Shown in pieces: positions 50,797 to 59,427 of a DNA stretch of 64,000 nt. Source of the DNA: Cognatishimia activa (GTDB lineage: Bacteria; Pseudomonadota; Alphaproteobacteria; Rhodobacterales; Rhodobacteraceae); the NCBI RefSeq assembly GCF_017798205.1, contig NZ_CP060010.1, positions 1,116,001-1,180,000 on the forward strand. Direction: 5' to 3'. The translations under genes were made by a program, and so were the position numbers. The notes under the pieces were generated by a model. That model had not been told where the DNA came from. It searched no databases and saw only the letters and a program-made list of their open reading frames with translations. Every line of letters starts with the position of its first letter. Positions within the stretch are counted from its first letter, which is position 1.

Positions 50797-51866
50797 TCAA
50801 CGGCAACCTCAAAGCGACATATGCAGCGGACGAGAAGATCGTCGACAATCGCTATAAGTTTTCCTTCGTTTGGGGGCTCGCGGTTTTGGCGGCTTTGCTG
50901 CCGATCTTTGCAAATGACTACGTGATTTTGGTTGCCTGTCAGGTCGGTATCATGGTGGTGGCCGTGGTCGGGCTGAACGTATTGACGGGCTACACGGGAT
51001 TGATGTCCCTGGGCCACGCCGCTTTCGTCGCCATCGGCGCCTATGGCGTCACCATCCTGCATCACGCAGCCACAGCCCTGTCGATCCCAGAAGGGATTCA
51101 GCCTTTCTTGACCATCCCCGGAGCCATGGCCCTCGCCGCCGTCATCGGATTGGTCGTTGGCCTGCCGTCTTTGCGGGTCAAAGGCGTTTATCTGGCGGTT
51201 GCGACCCTCAGCGCGAATTTCATTATTATCTTTCTGATTGAACTCGACGCGCTCGCCCCATGGACCGGAGGCAAGACCGGTCTGACCACAGTCGACCCAA
51301 GCATCTTTGGCTGGGTTTTGGACACGCAACGCGAGGTCTTTATCCTGATCGCGGTGATGGCCTTCGCGACCGTGCTCTTGGTGCAAAACCTCTTCCGCAC
51401 CCGCGTGGGCCGCGCATTCATCGCGATCCGAGAAAGAGACTATTCCGCCGAAATTCTCGGAATTTCACTGTTGCGCTACAAATTGACAAGCTTCGCGATC
51501 TCGGCAGCTTGCTGCGGTTTGGCGGGCGCTTTGATGGCCTATTTCTATGCCCGCGTGCTGCCGGAACAATTCGAGCTCCTGCTGTCGCTGCAACTGGTCG
51601 CCGCGCTGATCGTCGGCGGCATGGGCCGCACCATGGGGCCGGTCTTTGGCGTCTTGGTAATCGTTCTATCGCCAGAGCTCTTGAAGGTGATCCTCTCGGC
51701 CATCGCCGGAGATTCCATCGAAGCCGCACAGTTCCGCGCGCCGCTGCAAGAGATCATCTTTGGCCTGCTCATCATAGGATTCATCATGTTCGAACCACTC
51801 GGGATGACCCAAATCTCGGACCGCGTGTTTCGCGCTATAAATCGCTGGCCCTTCGCCCGCGGATAA
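50793..51866 (+). CDS. Branched-chain-type ABC permease (LivM-like)
   Basis: A 357-residue membrane permease. The family pattern is NVLTGYTGLMSLGHAAFVAI near residues 65-85 and the ATPase-contact loop RTRVGRAFIAIRERDYSAEI near 200-220, followed by further helices. It overlaps the LivH-like gene by 4 nt (ATGA) and is followed by the binding-protein gene after 21 nt. Together with LivH-like it forms the heterodimeric membrane channel. Confidence 0.93.
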   Translation: MINGNLKATYAADEKIVDNRYKFSFVWGLAVLAALLPIFANDYVILVACQVGIMVVAVVGLNVLTGYTGLMSLGHAAFVAIGAYGVTILHHAATALSIPEGIQPFLTIPGAMALAAVIGLVVGLPSLRVKGVYLAVATLSANFIIIFLIELDALAPWTGGKTGLTTVDPSIFGWVLDTQREVFILIAVMAFATVLLVQNLFRTRVGRAFIAIRERDYSAEILGISLLRYKLTSFAISAACCGLAGALMAYFYARVLPEQFELLLSLQLVAALIVGGMGRTMGPVFGVLVIVLSPELLKVILSAIAGDSIEAAQFRAPLQEIIFGLLIIGFIMFEPLGMTQISDRVFRAINRWPFARG

Positions 51867-51887
51867 AACAACAACTGGGAGGAAATT

Positions 51888-53105
51888 ATGACGAAGTTCA
51901 ATATGACACGGCGCAGCGTCCTGGCGGGCGCGGCTGCTGGAACCGCGACCCTTGGCATGCCCGCCTACCTGCGTGCGATGTCGGGCGAGTTCATCATCGG
52001 GGCGTCCTTGCCGCTGACAGGCCCCTTCGCAACAGCTGGCCAGCTGATCGCGCCGGCCTTCAGCCTCTATGAGAAAATCATCAATGACGAAGGCGGCATT
52101 GCCGGTACCAAGATCAAGTTCTCGACCGAGGACTCAGGCTATGTGCCGCAGAACGCTCTGGCGAACTATCAGCGCCTTTTGGCCTCTGAAGGCGACAAGG
52201 TCGTGGCCTACTATGGGGACTCCACCGGCTTCATGAAACTGGTCGGCCCAGAGCTGAAAGGCGATCAGGCGCGGATGATGACGTCAACGTCTTTTGCCAC
52301 GGAATTGGCGAACCCCGAGACCCATCCCTATCAGTTCATGTCCGGCCCGACCTATGAGGATCAGTTCAACATCCTCTTGCAAGACATCGCAGCCAAGGGC
52401 GGCAAGACGGTAGCTTTTGTGCATTCCAACACCGAGTTCGGAACAGACCCAATCAAAGCAGGTCAGGCCAAAGCAGCCGAACTCGGCCTAGAGGTCGTAC
52501 TGGTGGAATCCACCAAGCCACAGGGCGCGGATATCCCAACCCATGTGACCAAGATCGCACAGGCGAACCCAGATTACTGTATCCTTCAGGGCTATGTGAC
52601 CGGCGTCTGGCCGCAGCTCATTGGCGGTGCGCGTCAGTTCGGTCTGGCGACAAAATTCATGGGCACCTTCTGGGGCATGGAAAAGCTGATCGCCGACCGT
52701 GTGACCGCCGAAGCCGGACCATTCCTCGAAGGGTATCAGGGCGTGATGCCCTATCGCTATTCCTACGACACGGAAAACGCGCCGCGCTTACAGCAGATCG
52801 CAGCCATCTCAAAAGTCGCATTGGCGGGCACGCCGCTTGAGAACTACTTCCCGACCTGGGGCATTCAGGCCTTTGCCTCGCTGGACATCCTGACCATCGC
52901 ACTGCGTCGCAATGCAGAGATGGGTAAGGCACCGACCGCCGATAATCTGGCCGCCGCGCTGGCGACGATCAAAGACGTGGATCTAGGCGGCTATTTCGGC
53001 ACAAATATCTCGGTTGAGAACAACAAAGTCGGCACGGGCCGCGTGTATCAGTACTCGGCAGAGAGCCGTCTGTTCACACCGACCTCTGACTGGCTGACGG
53101 TCTAA
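51888..53105 (+). CDS. Periplasmic substrate-binding protein of the liv-type transporter (Tat leader)
   Basis: A 405-residue type I periplasmic binding protein. The leader holds a twin-arginine motif (TRRSVLAGAAAGTATLG), so export folded through Tat is likely. The mature part begins near GEFIIGASLPLTGPFATAG, the standard opening of Leu/Ile/Val-type receptors, and continues with GGIAGTKIKFSTEDSGYVPQ. GGGAGG lies 8 nt before the ATG. Placed in the middle of the operon and followed by a 17-bp hairpin, it is probably made in excess over the membrane parts. The ligand is unknown. Confidence 0.92.
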   Translation: MTKFNMTRRSVLAGAAAGTATLGMPAYLRAMSGEFIIGASLPLTGPFATAGQLIAPAFSLYEKIINDEGGIAGTKIKFSTEDSGYVPQNALANYQRLLASEGDKVVAYYGDSTGFMKLVGPELKGDQARMMTSTSFATELANPETHPYQFMSGPTYEDQFNILLQDIAAKGGKTVAFVHSNTEFGTDPIKAGQAKAAELGLEVVLVESTKPQGADIPTHVTKIAQANPDYCILQGYVTGVWPQLIGGARQFGLATKFMGTFWGMEKLIADRVTAEAGPFLEGYQGVMPYRYSYDTENAPRLQQIAAISKVALAGTPLENYFPTWGIQAFASLDILTIALRRNAEMGKAPTADNLAAALATIKDVDLGGYFGTNISVENNKVGTGRVYQYSAESRLFTPTSDWLTV

Positions 53106-53118
53106 CCCAGACGCAACC

Positions 53119-53157
53119 GCAGCGCGCTTGGGCTCGGCCAGAGCCCAAGCGCGCTGC
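53119..53157 (+). terminator. 17-bp perfect hairpin between binding-protein and LivF-like genes
   Basis: The stem pairs 53119-53135 with 53141-53157 without a mismatch around a GGCCA loop. The core reads AGCGCGCTTGGGCTC. No T-run follows and the operon continues 28 nt later, so this is better read as a transcript-stabilising or attenuating structure than as a full terminator. Confidence 0.7.
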
Positions 53158-53184
53158 TCCGCACCCCTTAAACCGGATCCCAAG

Positions 53185-53979
53185 ATGCTGACGATTGAGA
53201 ATATCGAAGTGGTCTACCACCACACCATCCAAGCGCTGCGTGGGCTGTCTTTGGAAGCCCCCGAAGGCAAGATCGTCGCGCTGTTGGGATCCAATGGGGC
53301 GGGCAAGACAACGACGCTCAAAGCCGCTACAAGGCTGCTGGAGCTTGAGAACGGAAAGATCCGCGAGGGGCGGATTTCCTTTAAAGGCAAACCGGTCGAG
53401 GATTTCACCCCAGACGCCTTGGTCCATGAAGGCCTGTTTCACATCCGCGAAGGGCGGCGGATCTTTACCGAACTTACCGTCGAAGAAAACCTCATCGCCG
53501 CCGCCAATGCGTTGCGTGGTCGGGATGTGAAACCGAATTACGACCGCGTCTATGACTTCTTTCCGCGCCTCAAAGAGCGCCGCAAACAGATCGCCGGCTA
53601 CCTGTCAGGCGGAGAACAGCAGATGCTGGCCTTTGGCCGCGCAATGATCGCAAAGCCTTCGATGATCCTGATGGACGAACCTTCGCTGGGCCTCGCGCCC
53701 AAGGTCATCGCCGAGATCTTTGACACCGTGAAACGGCTGAACGCCGAGGATGGTGTCTCGATCCTATTGGTCGAACAGAACGCCAATGTCGCCTTCTCGG
53801 TCGCCGATTACAGCTACATCATGGAAGGCGGCCAGATCGTCATGGAAGGCGATGTGGCGAAATTGCGCGACGATCCGGATGTGCGCAGCTTCTACCTCGG
53901 CGTTGCCACCGAAGGCGAAGCCCGCGAGAGTTTCCGCGATGTGAAACACTACAAACGCCGCAAACGCTGGCTGAGCTAG
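53185..53979 (+). CDS. Branched-chain-type ABC transporter ATPase (LivF-like)
   Basis: A 264-residue second ATPase of the importer. Walker A is GSNGAGKTT, the signature LSGGEQQMLAFGRAM and Walker B MILMDEPSLGLAP. It is about 25 residues longer than typical LivF, with a basic C-terminal tail (FRDVKHYKRRKRWLS). The frame opens at 53128 inside the hairpin, but the family start is ATG 53185 (MLTIENIEVVYHH). The acyl-CoA ligase follows 3 nt later. Confidence 0.92.
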   Translation: MLTIENIEVVYHHTIQALRGLSLEAPEGKIVALLGSNGAGKTTTLKAATRLLELENGKIREGRISFKGKPVEDFTPDALVHEGLFHIREGRRIFTELTVEENLIAAANALRGRDVKPNYDRVYDFFPRLKERRKQIAGYLSGGEQQMLAFGRAMIAKPSMILMDEPSLGLAPKVIAEIFDTVKRLNAEDGVSILLVEQNANVAFSVADYSYIMEGGQIVMEGDVAKLRDDPDVRSFYLGVATEGEARESFRDVKHYKRRKRWLS

Positions 53980-53982
53980 GGG

Positions 53983-55806
53983 ATGTCGATGACCACATTC
54001 ACCAAAGACAACTTCCGCACCTCGGTTCAGGTCATTGCCGAACACGGTGCGCAGAGCCCCGACAGGGTTGCGATCCGTCAGAAACGCTATGGGGTCTGGA
54101 ACGAGATCACCTGGGCGCGGCTGGATGAGATCGTCAAAGAACTGGCGGCAGGCCTGATCGAACTGGGCGTGAAACCTGGCGACAAAGTCGGTGTGCTGTC
54201 AGAGAACCGTCAAGAATGGGTGCTGACGCAATTCGCAGCGCAAGCCGTGGGCGCCATCGTCGTGGGCATGTACCCCACCAGCCCCGCCGCCGAGATCGAC
54301 CACCTCGTGAACGCCTCGGAAACCGAAGTTTTGTTCATCGAGGATCAGGAACAATTCGACAAAATCGTAGAGCTCGGCGACCGCGCCAAGAACCTGCGGC
54401 AACTGGTGGTCTTTGACCCCAAAGGGCTGCGGATGAGACCCTATCTCAAGCTCACGTCCTTTGATGAGATGCAGGCGATGGGGCAGACTAGCCTGCCGAA
54501 ACATGCCTCGGATATTCAAACCCGAAGTGACGCGATCACGCCCGAGGATACGGCGCTGATGGTCTTTACCTCTGGCTCGACCGGGGCGCCGAAGGCTGCG
54601 GAAATCAGCCATGGCAATTTCTACGCCGCCATGCGCCTCGCTCTGGATCTGTTCGAAGGCCTGCCCGCCGATGTGAACATCCTCAGCTACCTGCCGCTCT
54701 GTCACGTGGCAGAACAGAATATGACCGTGGTGAACTGCCTTTCCGCCCGACGCACAATGAACTTTGGCGAGAGCCTCAGGACCATCACGCTGGATCTGCG
54801 CGACGTGGCGCCAGAGTTGTTCTTTGGCGTGCCGCGCATATGGGAAAAGATGCAGGCGGGCCTTTTGGTGCAGATCAAAACCGCCAATCCGATTCAACGT
54901 CGCCTGACCGAGATCGCGCTGGCCTCGGCCCACAAGCGCAGCAAAACCCCGCGCAGCAAATGGAGCCTTACCCAACGCATCGCCAACAGCTTCTGGGATG
55001 CAACGGTCTATCGCCATATCCGCTCCTATCTCGGCCTAGGCCGCGTCAAAATCGCGCTGTCAGCCGCCGCGCCCATTTCTGAAGACCTCTTGGTGTTCCT
55101 GCGCGGCATCGGCGTGAATATCCGCGAAGTCTGGGGCATGACAGAGACCTCGGGCGCGGCCTCGATCCAACCAAATTGGGGCGATTGCGACGGGCGCGTC
55201 GGGTTCTTTCCAGACGAAATGGAAGCCAAAGTCGCCGAAGACGGAGAGCTTTTGGTCAAAGGCCCTATTGTCTTCAAAGGCTATTTCAAGAACGACAAAG
55301 CCACCGCCGACACGCTCGTAGACGGCTGGCTGCACACCGGAGATGTCGCCGAAGCGCTTCCCGATGGCTCCTTTTCCATCGTGGACCGCAAGAAGGACAT
55401 CATGATCAATGCGGCGGGTAAAAACCTGACGCCGTCGCTGATTGAAAACACGATGAAGGCTAGCCCCTACATCAAAGAATGCATCGTGATTGCCGATAAA
55501 CGCCCCTATGTTTCGGCCCTGATCCAAATTGATTTCGACACGGTCAGGCTTTGGGCCGAAAGCAAGGGGATTTCCTATACAACCTTCCGGTCTTTGGCCG
55601 AAAACCCAGATATCGTCGCACTGGTTGACCGCGAAGTCGCGGCCCGCAACAAAAACCTCGCGCGGGTGGAGCAGATCAAGAAGGTCTGGCTCTTACCCAA
55701 GGAACTTGATCACGATGATGGAGAAGTCACGGCCACAATGAAAGTGCGCCGCTCCAAGATCACCGAAGCCTATGGCGAGGCGATTGAGGGGCTTTATGCA
55801 GCTTGA
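53983..55806 (+). CDS. AMP-binding long-chain acyl-CoA synthetase-like ligase
   Basis: A 607-residue adenylate-forming ligase that activates a carboxylic acid with ATP and joins it to CoA. The phosphate loop is MVFTSGSTGAPKAAEISHGN, the second motif VWGMTETSGAASI, and the hinge region DRKKDIMINAAGKNLTPSLI includes the motif before the C-terminal domain. Length and motifs fit the FadD15/long-chain group. As the last gene of the transporter operon it probably traps the imported acid as its CoA ester. Fatty, aromatic or terpenoid acids are all possible. Confidence 0.92.
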   Translation: MSMTTFTKDNFRTSVQVIAEHGAQSPDRVAIRQKRYGVWNEITWARLDEIVKELAAGLIELGVKPGDKVGVLSENRQEWVLTQFAAQAVGAIVVGMYPTSPAAEIDHLVNASETEVLFIEDQEQFDKIVELGDRAKNLRQLVVFDPKGLRMRPYLKLTSFDEMQAMGQTSLPKHASDIQTRSDAITPEDTALMVFTSGSTGAPKAAEISHGNFYAAMRLALDLFEGLPADVNILSYLPLCHVAEQNMTVVNCLSARRTMNFGESLRTITLDLRDVAPELFFGVPRIWEKMQAGLLVQIKTANPIQRRLTEIALASAHKRSKTPRSKWSLTQRIANSFWDATVYRHIRSYLGLGRVKIALSAAAPISEDLLVFLRGIGVNIREVWGMTETSGAASIQPNWGDCDGRVGFFPDEMEAKVAEDGELLVKGPIVFKGYFKNDKATADTLVDGWLHTGDVAEALPDGSFSIVDRKKDIMINAAGKNLTPSLIENTMKASPYIKECIVIADKRPYVSALIQIDFDTVRLWAESKGISYTTFRSLAENPDIVALVDREVAARNKNLARVEQIKKVWLLPKELDHDDGEVTATMKVRRSKITEAYGEAIEGLYAA

Positions 55807-55844
55807 ACGTTGACGAAGGCAGGCTTGGCATCACAAACTTAGCC

Positions 55845-56450
55845 ATGATTTCGCTGAAACGCCTTTTTTGCCTTATCCCCATTGCAGCGCTGAGTGCCTG
55901 CATCGGCACGGATTATGAACCGATGCAATTCACCAGCGATGGCTCGGACATCGTCGCGCGCGGTGCAATTGACGCGGGGACGTTGGATCGGTTTCTGGAC
56001 ATCACCGAACGCCACCCCAACGCAAAGACTCTGGTCCTGGAAATGGTCGAAGGGTCCGTCGACGACGAAGCCAACCTGATTTTCAGCCGCGAAGTGCGAA
56101 AACGCGGGTTCACCACTGTTGTGCCCTCGCAAGGTTTGATTGCATCAGGCGGCACGGACCTGTTTCTCGCAGGTGTCACACGGCAGATTGCGCCGGGGGC
56201 TTGTGTTGGCGTGCACAGCTGGGGCGGGGATGTCGAGGGACGCGATGTCCCGCGCTCTGACCCCGTCCATCAAGAATATCTAAGCTACTACGACGTCATG
56301 GGCACGCCGCGCGCGTTCTATTGGTTCACGCTGGACGCGGCAGGCGCAGACGAGATGCATTGGATGTCTGCCGCTGAAGTCGCGCGGTTTGGCATGACCA
56401 CAGCACCCACCACGGGTTTGGCAAGCGCTGCGGTCTGTGATGCGCGTTAG
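55845..56450 (+). CDS. Lipoprotein with ClpP/crotonase-like fold
   Basis: A 201-residue predicted lipoprotein. The signal peptide ends in a lipobox (LIPIAALSAC), so Cys18 should be lipidated. The rest resembles periplasmic ClpP-like proteins: TLVLEMVEGSVDDEANLIFS, VVPSQGLIASGGTDLFLAG with a candidate nucleophile Ser in ASGGT, and CVGVHSWGGD with a candidate His. These suggest a serine-peptidase fold, but activity is not established. An upstream frame start at 55803 is ignored in favour of ATG 55845, which begins the signal peptide. It is convergent with choV. Confidence 0.75.
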   Translation: MISLKRLFCLIPIAALSACIGTDYEPMQFTSDGSDIVARGAIDAGTLDRFLDITERHPNAKTLVLEMVEGSVDDEANLIFSREVRKRGFTTVVPSQGLIASGGTDLFLAGVTRQIAPGACVGVHSWGGDVEGRDVPRSDPVHQEYLSYYDVMGTPRAFYWFTLDAAGADEMHWMSAAEVARFGMTTAPTTGLASAAVCDAR

Positions 56451-57469
56451 CTGCGCGGATCAAGCAGCTTGCTGAGCACCCGCTCTTTTGTGACCTCGCC
56501 GATCAGCTTACCGTCTTCCATCACACCGACGGTCGACCCGGTTTCACCGATCAGTTTCATCACGTCGCGGATGTCTGTATCAGGTGCCACCGTCTTTTCA
56601 GGCGCATCTCCGGCAGGCGTCAGAACATCCCGCGCGCAGAGCACGCCCAGCGGGTTCATATGGGCCACGAAATCCGCCACATAATCATTGGCGGGGGCAG
56701 AGAATATCTCTTGCGGAGTGCCACATTGCACGATCCGGCCGCCCTCCATGATTGCGATGCGGTTGCCGATTTTGAACGCTTCATCCAGATCGTGAGACAC
56801 GAAGATAATCGTGCGCTTGAGATCTCGTTGCAGCTCTAGCAATTCATCCTGCAGCTTTGTGCGGATCAAAGGATCAAGCGCCGAGAACGGCTCGTCCATC
56901 AAGAGGATCGGCGCTTGGGTTGCAAAGGCACGCGCAAGGCCGACGCGTTGTTGCATTCCGCCCGAGAGCTCCCCGACTTTGCGGTCGGCCCAGTCAGACA
57001 GGCCAACTAATTCTAGCTGTTCCATAGTGCGCTCAGAACGTTCGGATTTCGACATGCCCGAGAGTTCCAGACCCAGCCACACGTTCTCACGCACGGTGCG
57101 CCATGGCAGCAGGCCGAACTGTTGAAACACCATGGCGATGTTGTTCTGACGAAGGCCTCTCAAGGTGGCGTCATCTGCATTGGTGACGTCTACAAGTCCC
57201 TTCCCGTCATTCACCTTCACCGCGCCGCGCACGACGGGATTTAACCCGTTCACTGCCCTGAGAAGCGTCGACTTGCCAGAGCCTGACAGACCCATCAGCA
57301 CAAGAATCTCGCCTTCTTCGACGGTCAGGGAACAATTGTGCACACCAAGGATCTGGTCGGTCGCTTCCTGCACCTCGGCCCGGTCGCAGCCCTTGTCCAT
57401 CATCGGCAAGGCGCTGGCGGGTTTGTCGCCAAAAACGATGGAAACGTTGTCGAATTCTACTGCCGCCAT
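56447..57469 (-). CDS. choV: Choline/glycine betaine ABC transporter ATP-binding protein
   Basis: A 340-residue ATPase of the ProV/ChoV type. Walker A is MGLSGSGKST, the signature LSGGMQQRVGLARA, and Walker B ILLMDEPFSALDP. A C-terminal CBS-like regulatory domain follows (VAPDTDIRDVMKLIGETGST, GVMEDGKLIGEVTKERVL). The frame reaches 57538, but GGAG 7 nt before ATG 57469 (MAAVEFDNVSIVFG) sets the start, one base after the choW stop. The complex imports choline or betaine as osmoprotectant or nutrient. Confidence 0.94.
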   Translation of the reverse strand: MAAVEFDNVSIVFGDKPASALPMMDKGCDRAEVQEATDQILGVHNCSLTVEEGEILVLMGLSGSGKSTLLRAVNGLNPVVRGAVKVNDGKGLVDVTNADDATLRGLRQNNIAMVFQQFGLLPWRTVRENVWLGLELSGMSKSERSERTMEQLELVGLSDWADRKVGELSGGMQQRVGLARAFATQAPILLMDEPFSALDPLIRTKLQDELLELQRDLKRTIIFVSHDLDEAFKIGNRIAIMEGGRIVQCGTPQEIFSAPANDYVADFVAHMNPLGVLCARDVLTPAGDAPEKTVAPDTDIRDVMKLIGETGSTVGVMEDGKLIGEVTKERVLSKLLDPRS

Positions 57470-57470
57470 T

Positions 57471-58301
57471 TTACCGCTCCACCCGCAAAACGCGGTCGAG
57501 CATGATGGCCACGACCACGATGATAAATCCGCTTTCAAAGCCCAAAGCCGTGTTCACCTGGTTCAAGGCGCGCACCACCGGCACGCCCAGACCATCCGCG
57601 CCCACAAGCGCCGCGATCACCACCATCGACAGCGACAGCATGATCGTTTGGTTCAAGCCCGTCATGATCTGCGGCAACGCATAGGGCAGCTCCACTTTCC
57701 AGAGCGTCTGACGGCCCGTCGCACCAAAGGCCTGCGCCGCCTCAAGCAGGTGTTTCGGGGTCGAGGACACGCCAAGATGCGTCAACCGGATCGGCGCGGG
57801 CAAGACAAAGATCACCGTCGCGATCAGACCCGGCACCATGCCGATTCCGAAGAACACAATTGCAGGGATCAGATAGACGAAGGTCGGCAGGGTCTGCATC
57901 AGATCAAGGATCGGGCGCATGGCCACATAAAGGCGCGGACGGTGAGCCGCCGCGATGCCTATCGGCACCCCAATCGCCATACAGACCACACAGGCCGACA
58001 GCACCAGCGTCAGGCTCTCGGTGGTTTCCTCCCAATAGCCTTGATTCAGAATAAAGAGGAACCCCAGCGCAACCATCACACAGGTTTTCCAGTTGCGCTG
58101 CAGCCCCCAAGCAATCGCCACGAAGACCGCTGTCACAAGCAACGGATGCGGCGTTTGCAGGATCCAGAGGATCGAGTCGATCAACAGCTCCATCACCCAG
58201 GACAGCCAGTCAAAAAACGGCTCGCCTGTGTCCTGAAGCCAGTCAAACAGCCGTTTGGCCGTCTTTCCAACTGGGATTTTCGTCTCTGTGAGCCAGTCCA
58301 T
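57471..58301 (-). CDS. choW: Choline/glycine betaine ABC transporter permease
   Basis: A 276-residue membrane permease with about six helices. The binding-protein-dependent permease region is GVPIGIAAAHRPRLYVAMRP, followed by LMQTLPTFVYLIPAIVFFGI and the ATPase-contact loop with EAAQAFGATGRQTLWKVELP. The N-terminal part before the first helix carries amphipathic Trp-rich helices (KRLFDWLQDTGEPFFDWLSW), as in ChoW/ProW. It sits between choX (95 nt upstream) and choV (1 nt downstream). Confidence 0.94.
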   Translation of the reverse strand: MDWLTETKIPVGKTAKRLFDWLQDTGEPFFDWLSWVMELLIDSILWILQTPHPLLVTAVFVAIAWGLQRNWKTCVMVALGFLFILNQGYWEETTESLTLVLSACVVCMAIGVPIGIAAAHRPRLYVAMRPILDLMQTLPTFVYLIPAIVFFGIGMVPGLIATVIFVLPAPIRLTHLGVSSTPKHLLEAAQAFGATGRQTLWKVELPYALPQIMTGLNQTIMLSLSMVVIAALVGADGLGVPVVRALNQVNTALGFESGFIIVVVAIMLDRVLRVER

Positions 58302-58346
58302 CCGGTTGCTCCTCTAAGTTTTGATATTGCATCCAGAGGACGTGCC

Positions 58347-58378
58347 ACGCGCGCCCCACCGTAGGGCAGGGCGCGCGT
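58347..58378 (-). terminator. 10-bp hairpin between choX and choW
   Basis: ACGCGCGCCC (58347-58356) and GGGCGCGCGT (58369-58378) pair around a 12-nt loop, 18 nt after the choX stop. On the coding (minus) strand no T-run follows. The T-run is on the opposite strand. It probably protects choX mRNA or partly attenuates choWV. Confidence 0.6.
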
Positions 58379-58396
58379 TTTTCTACGTCTCTACGC

Positions 58397-59320
58397 TTAG
58401 TTCAGCGCCGCAGCGACAGCGGCAACCGCATCGCCACCGTCTTTCGTGGTGACGCCTGCAAGCCAGGCTTCATAGGCCGCTGGGTTTGCTTTCAGCCAGT
58501 CTTCGGCTGCGTCCTCTGGGTCTTCACCATCGTTGAGGATCGCCGACATGATCTCGTTTTCCATCGCCAGCGTGAACTTGAGGTTGCCGAGCAGTGCCCC
58601 GACGTTCGGGCATTCGCCCACATAGCCCGCACGGGTGTTGGTATAGACGGTCGCACCACCGAAATCCGGGCCGAAGTAGTCATCGCCACCGGTCAGGTAG
58701 CCCATATCAAAGTTGGCGTTCATTGGGTGTGGTTCCCAGCCCAAGAAGACAATCGGCTCATCCTTGCGGGACGCACGGTCGACCTGTGCCAGCATACCTT
58801 GCTCAGAGCTTTCCACGACCTCAAAGCCGGACAGGCCGAAGGCGTCGGAATCGATCATGGATTGGATCAGACGGTTACCGTCATTGCCTGGCTCGATGCC
58901 AAAGATCTTGCCGTCCAAAGCGTCAGACTTCGCTGCGATATCGGCGAAATCATTGATGCCCATGGCTTTCGCCGCAGCATTCACCGCCAGCGTATATTTC
59001 GCGCCCTCAAGGTTCTCGCGCACGGTGTCCACAGTGCCTGCCTCGCGATATGGCGCGATGTCGGCTTCCATAGTTGGCATCCAGTTGCCGAGGAAGACGT
59101 CGATGTCACCACCCGCCATAGAGGTATAGGTCACTGGCACGGACAGGACCTTGATGTCGGTCTCATAGCCCAGCGCTTCCAGAACAACGGTGGTCGCAGC
59201 AGTGGTCGCGGTGATGTCGGTCCAGCCTACGTCAGAAAAAGTAACTTCGCCGCAATCAGCAAATGCGGCGGATGCGGAGGCCACGAGAGCCAACGCGGAA
59301 ATGGTCGATTTAAGGGTCAT
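58397..59320 (-). CDS. choX: Choline/glycine betaine-binding periplasmic protein
   Basis: A 307-residue periplasmic receptor of the ChoX/ProX type. The signal peptide ends near ALVASASAAFA, and the mature protein starts DCGEVTFSDVGW. Trp residues expected to form the aromatic cage for the quaternary ammonium group are seen in VGWTDIT, FLGNWMPTM and FLGWEPHPMN. GGGAGA precedes the ATG. It is first in choXWV and divergent from betI, which is the usual repressor of choline genes. Confidence 0.95.
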   Translation of the reverse strand: MTLKSTISALALVASASAAFADCGEVTFSDVGWTDITATTAATTVVLEALGYETDIKVLSVPVTYTSMAGGDIDVFLGNWMPTMEADIAPYREAGTVDTVRENLEGAKYTLAVNAAAKAMGINDFADIAAKSDALDGKIFGIEPGNDGNRLIQSMIDSDAFGLSGFEVVESSEQGMLAQVDRASRKDEPIVFLGWEPHPMNANFDMGYLTGGDDYFGPDFGGATVYTNTRAGYVGECPNVGALLGNLKFTLAMENEIMSAILNDGEDPEDAAEDWLKANPAAYEAWLAGVTTKDGGDAVAAVAAALN

Positions 59321-59346
59321 CGGGATCTCCCTGATTTTTTATTGAT

Positions 59347-59356
59347 TGACGAGTCA
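59347..59356. promoter_or_regulatory. Candidate BetI operator between choX and betI
   Basis: TGAC-GA-GTCA is a perfect 4+4 palindrome in the 107-nt divergent gap, embedded in AT-rich sequence (ATTGATTGAC, GTTAAAAAATATTC) suitable for promoters. Assignment to BetI is inference from position. Confidence 0.4.
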
Positions 59357-59427
59357 GTTAAAAAATATTCTTCTGCCTTACGTCAAGATAAAAAAACCGC
59401 TCCTGAAGGGGCGCAGGGAGACGGACA

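Noticed and set aside
57165-58364. A 399-codon plus-strand frame opposite choV and choW
   Set aside because: It is a shadow of two clear ABC transporter genes, rich in His, Arg and Gln, without any motif.
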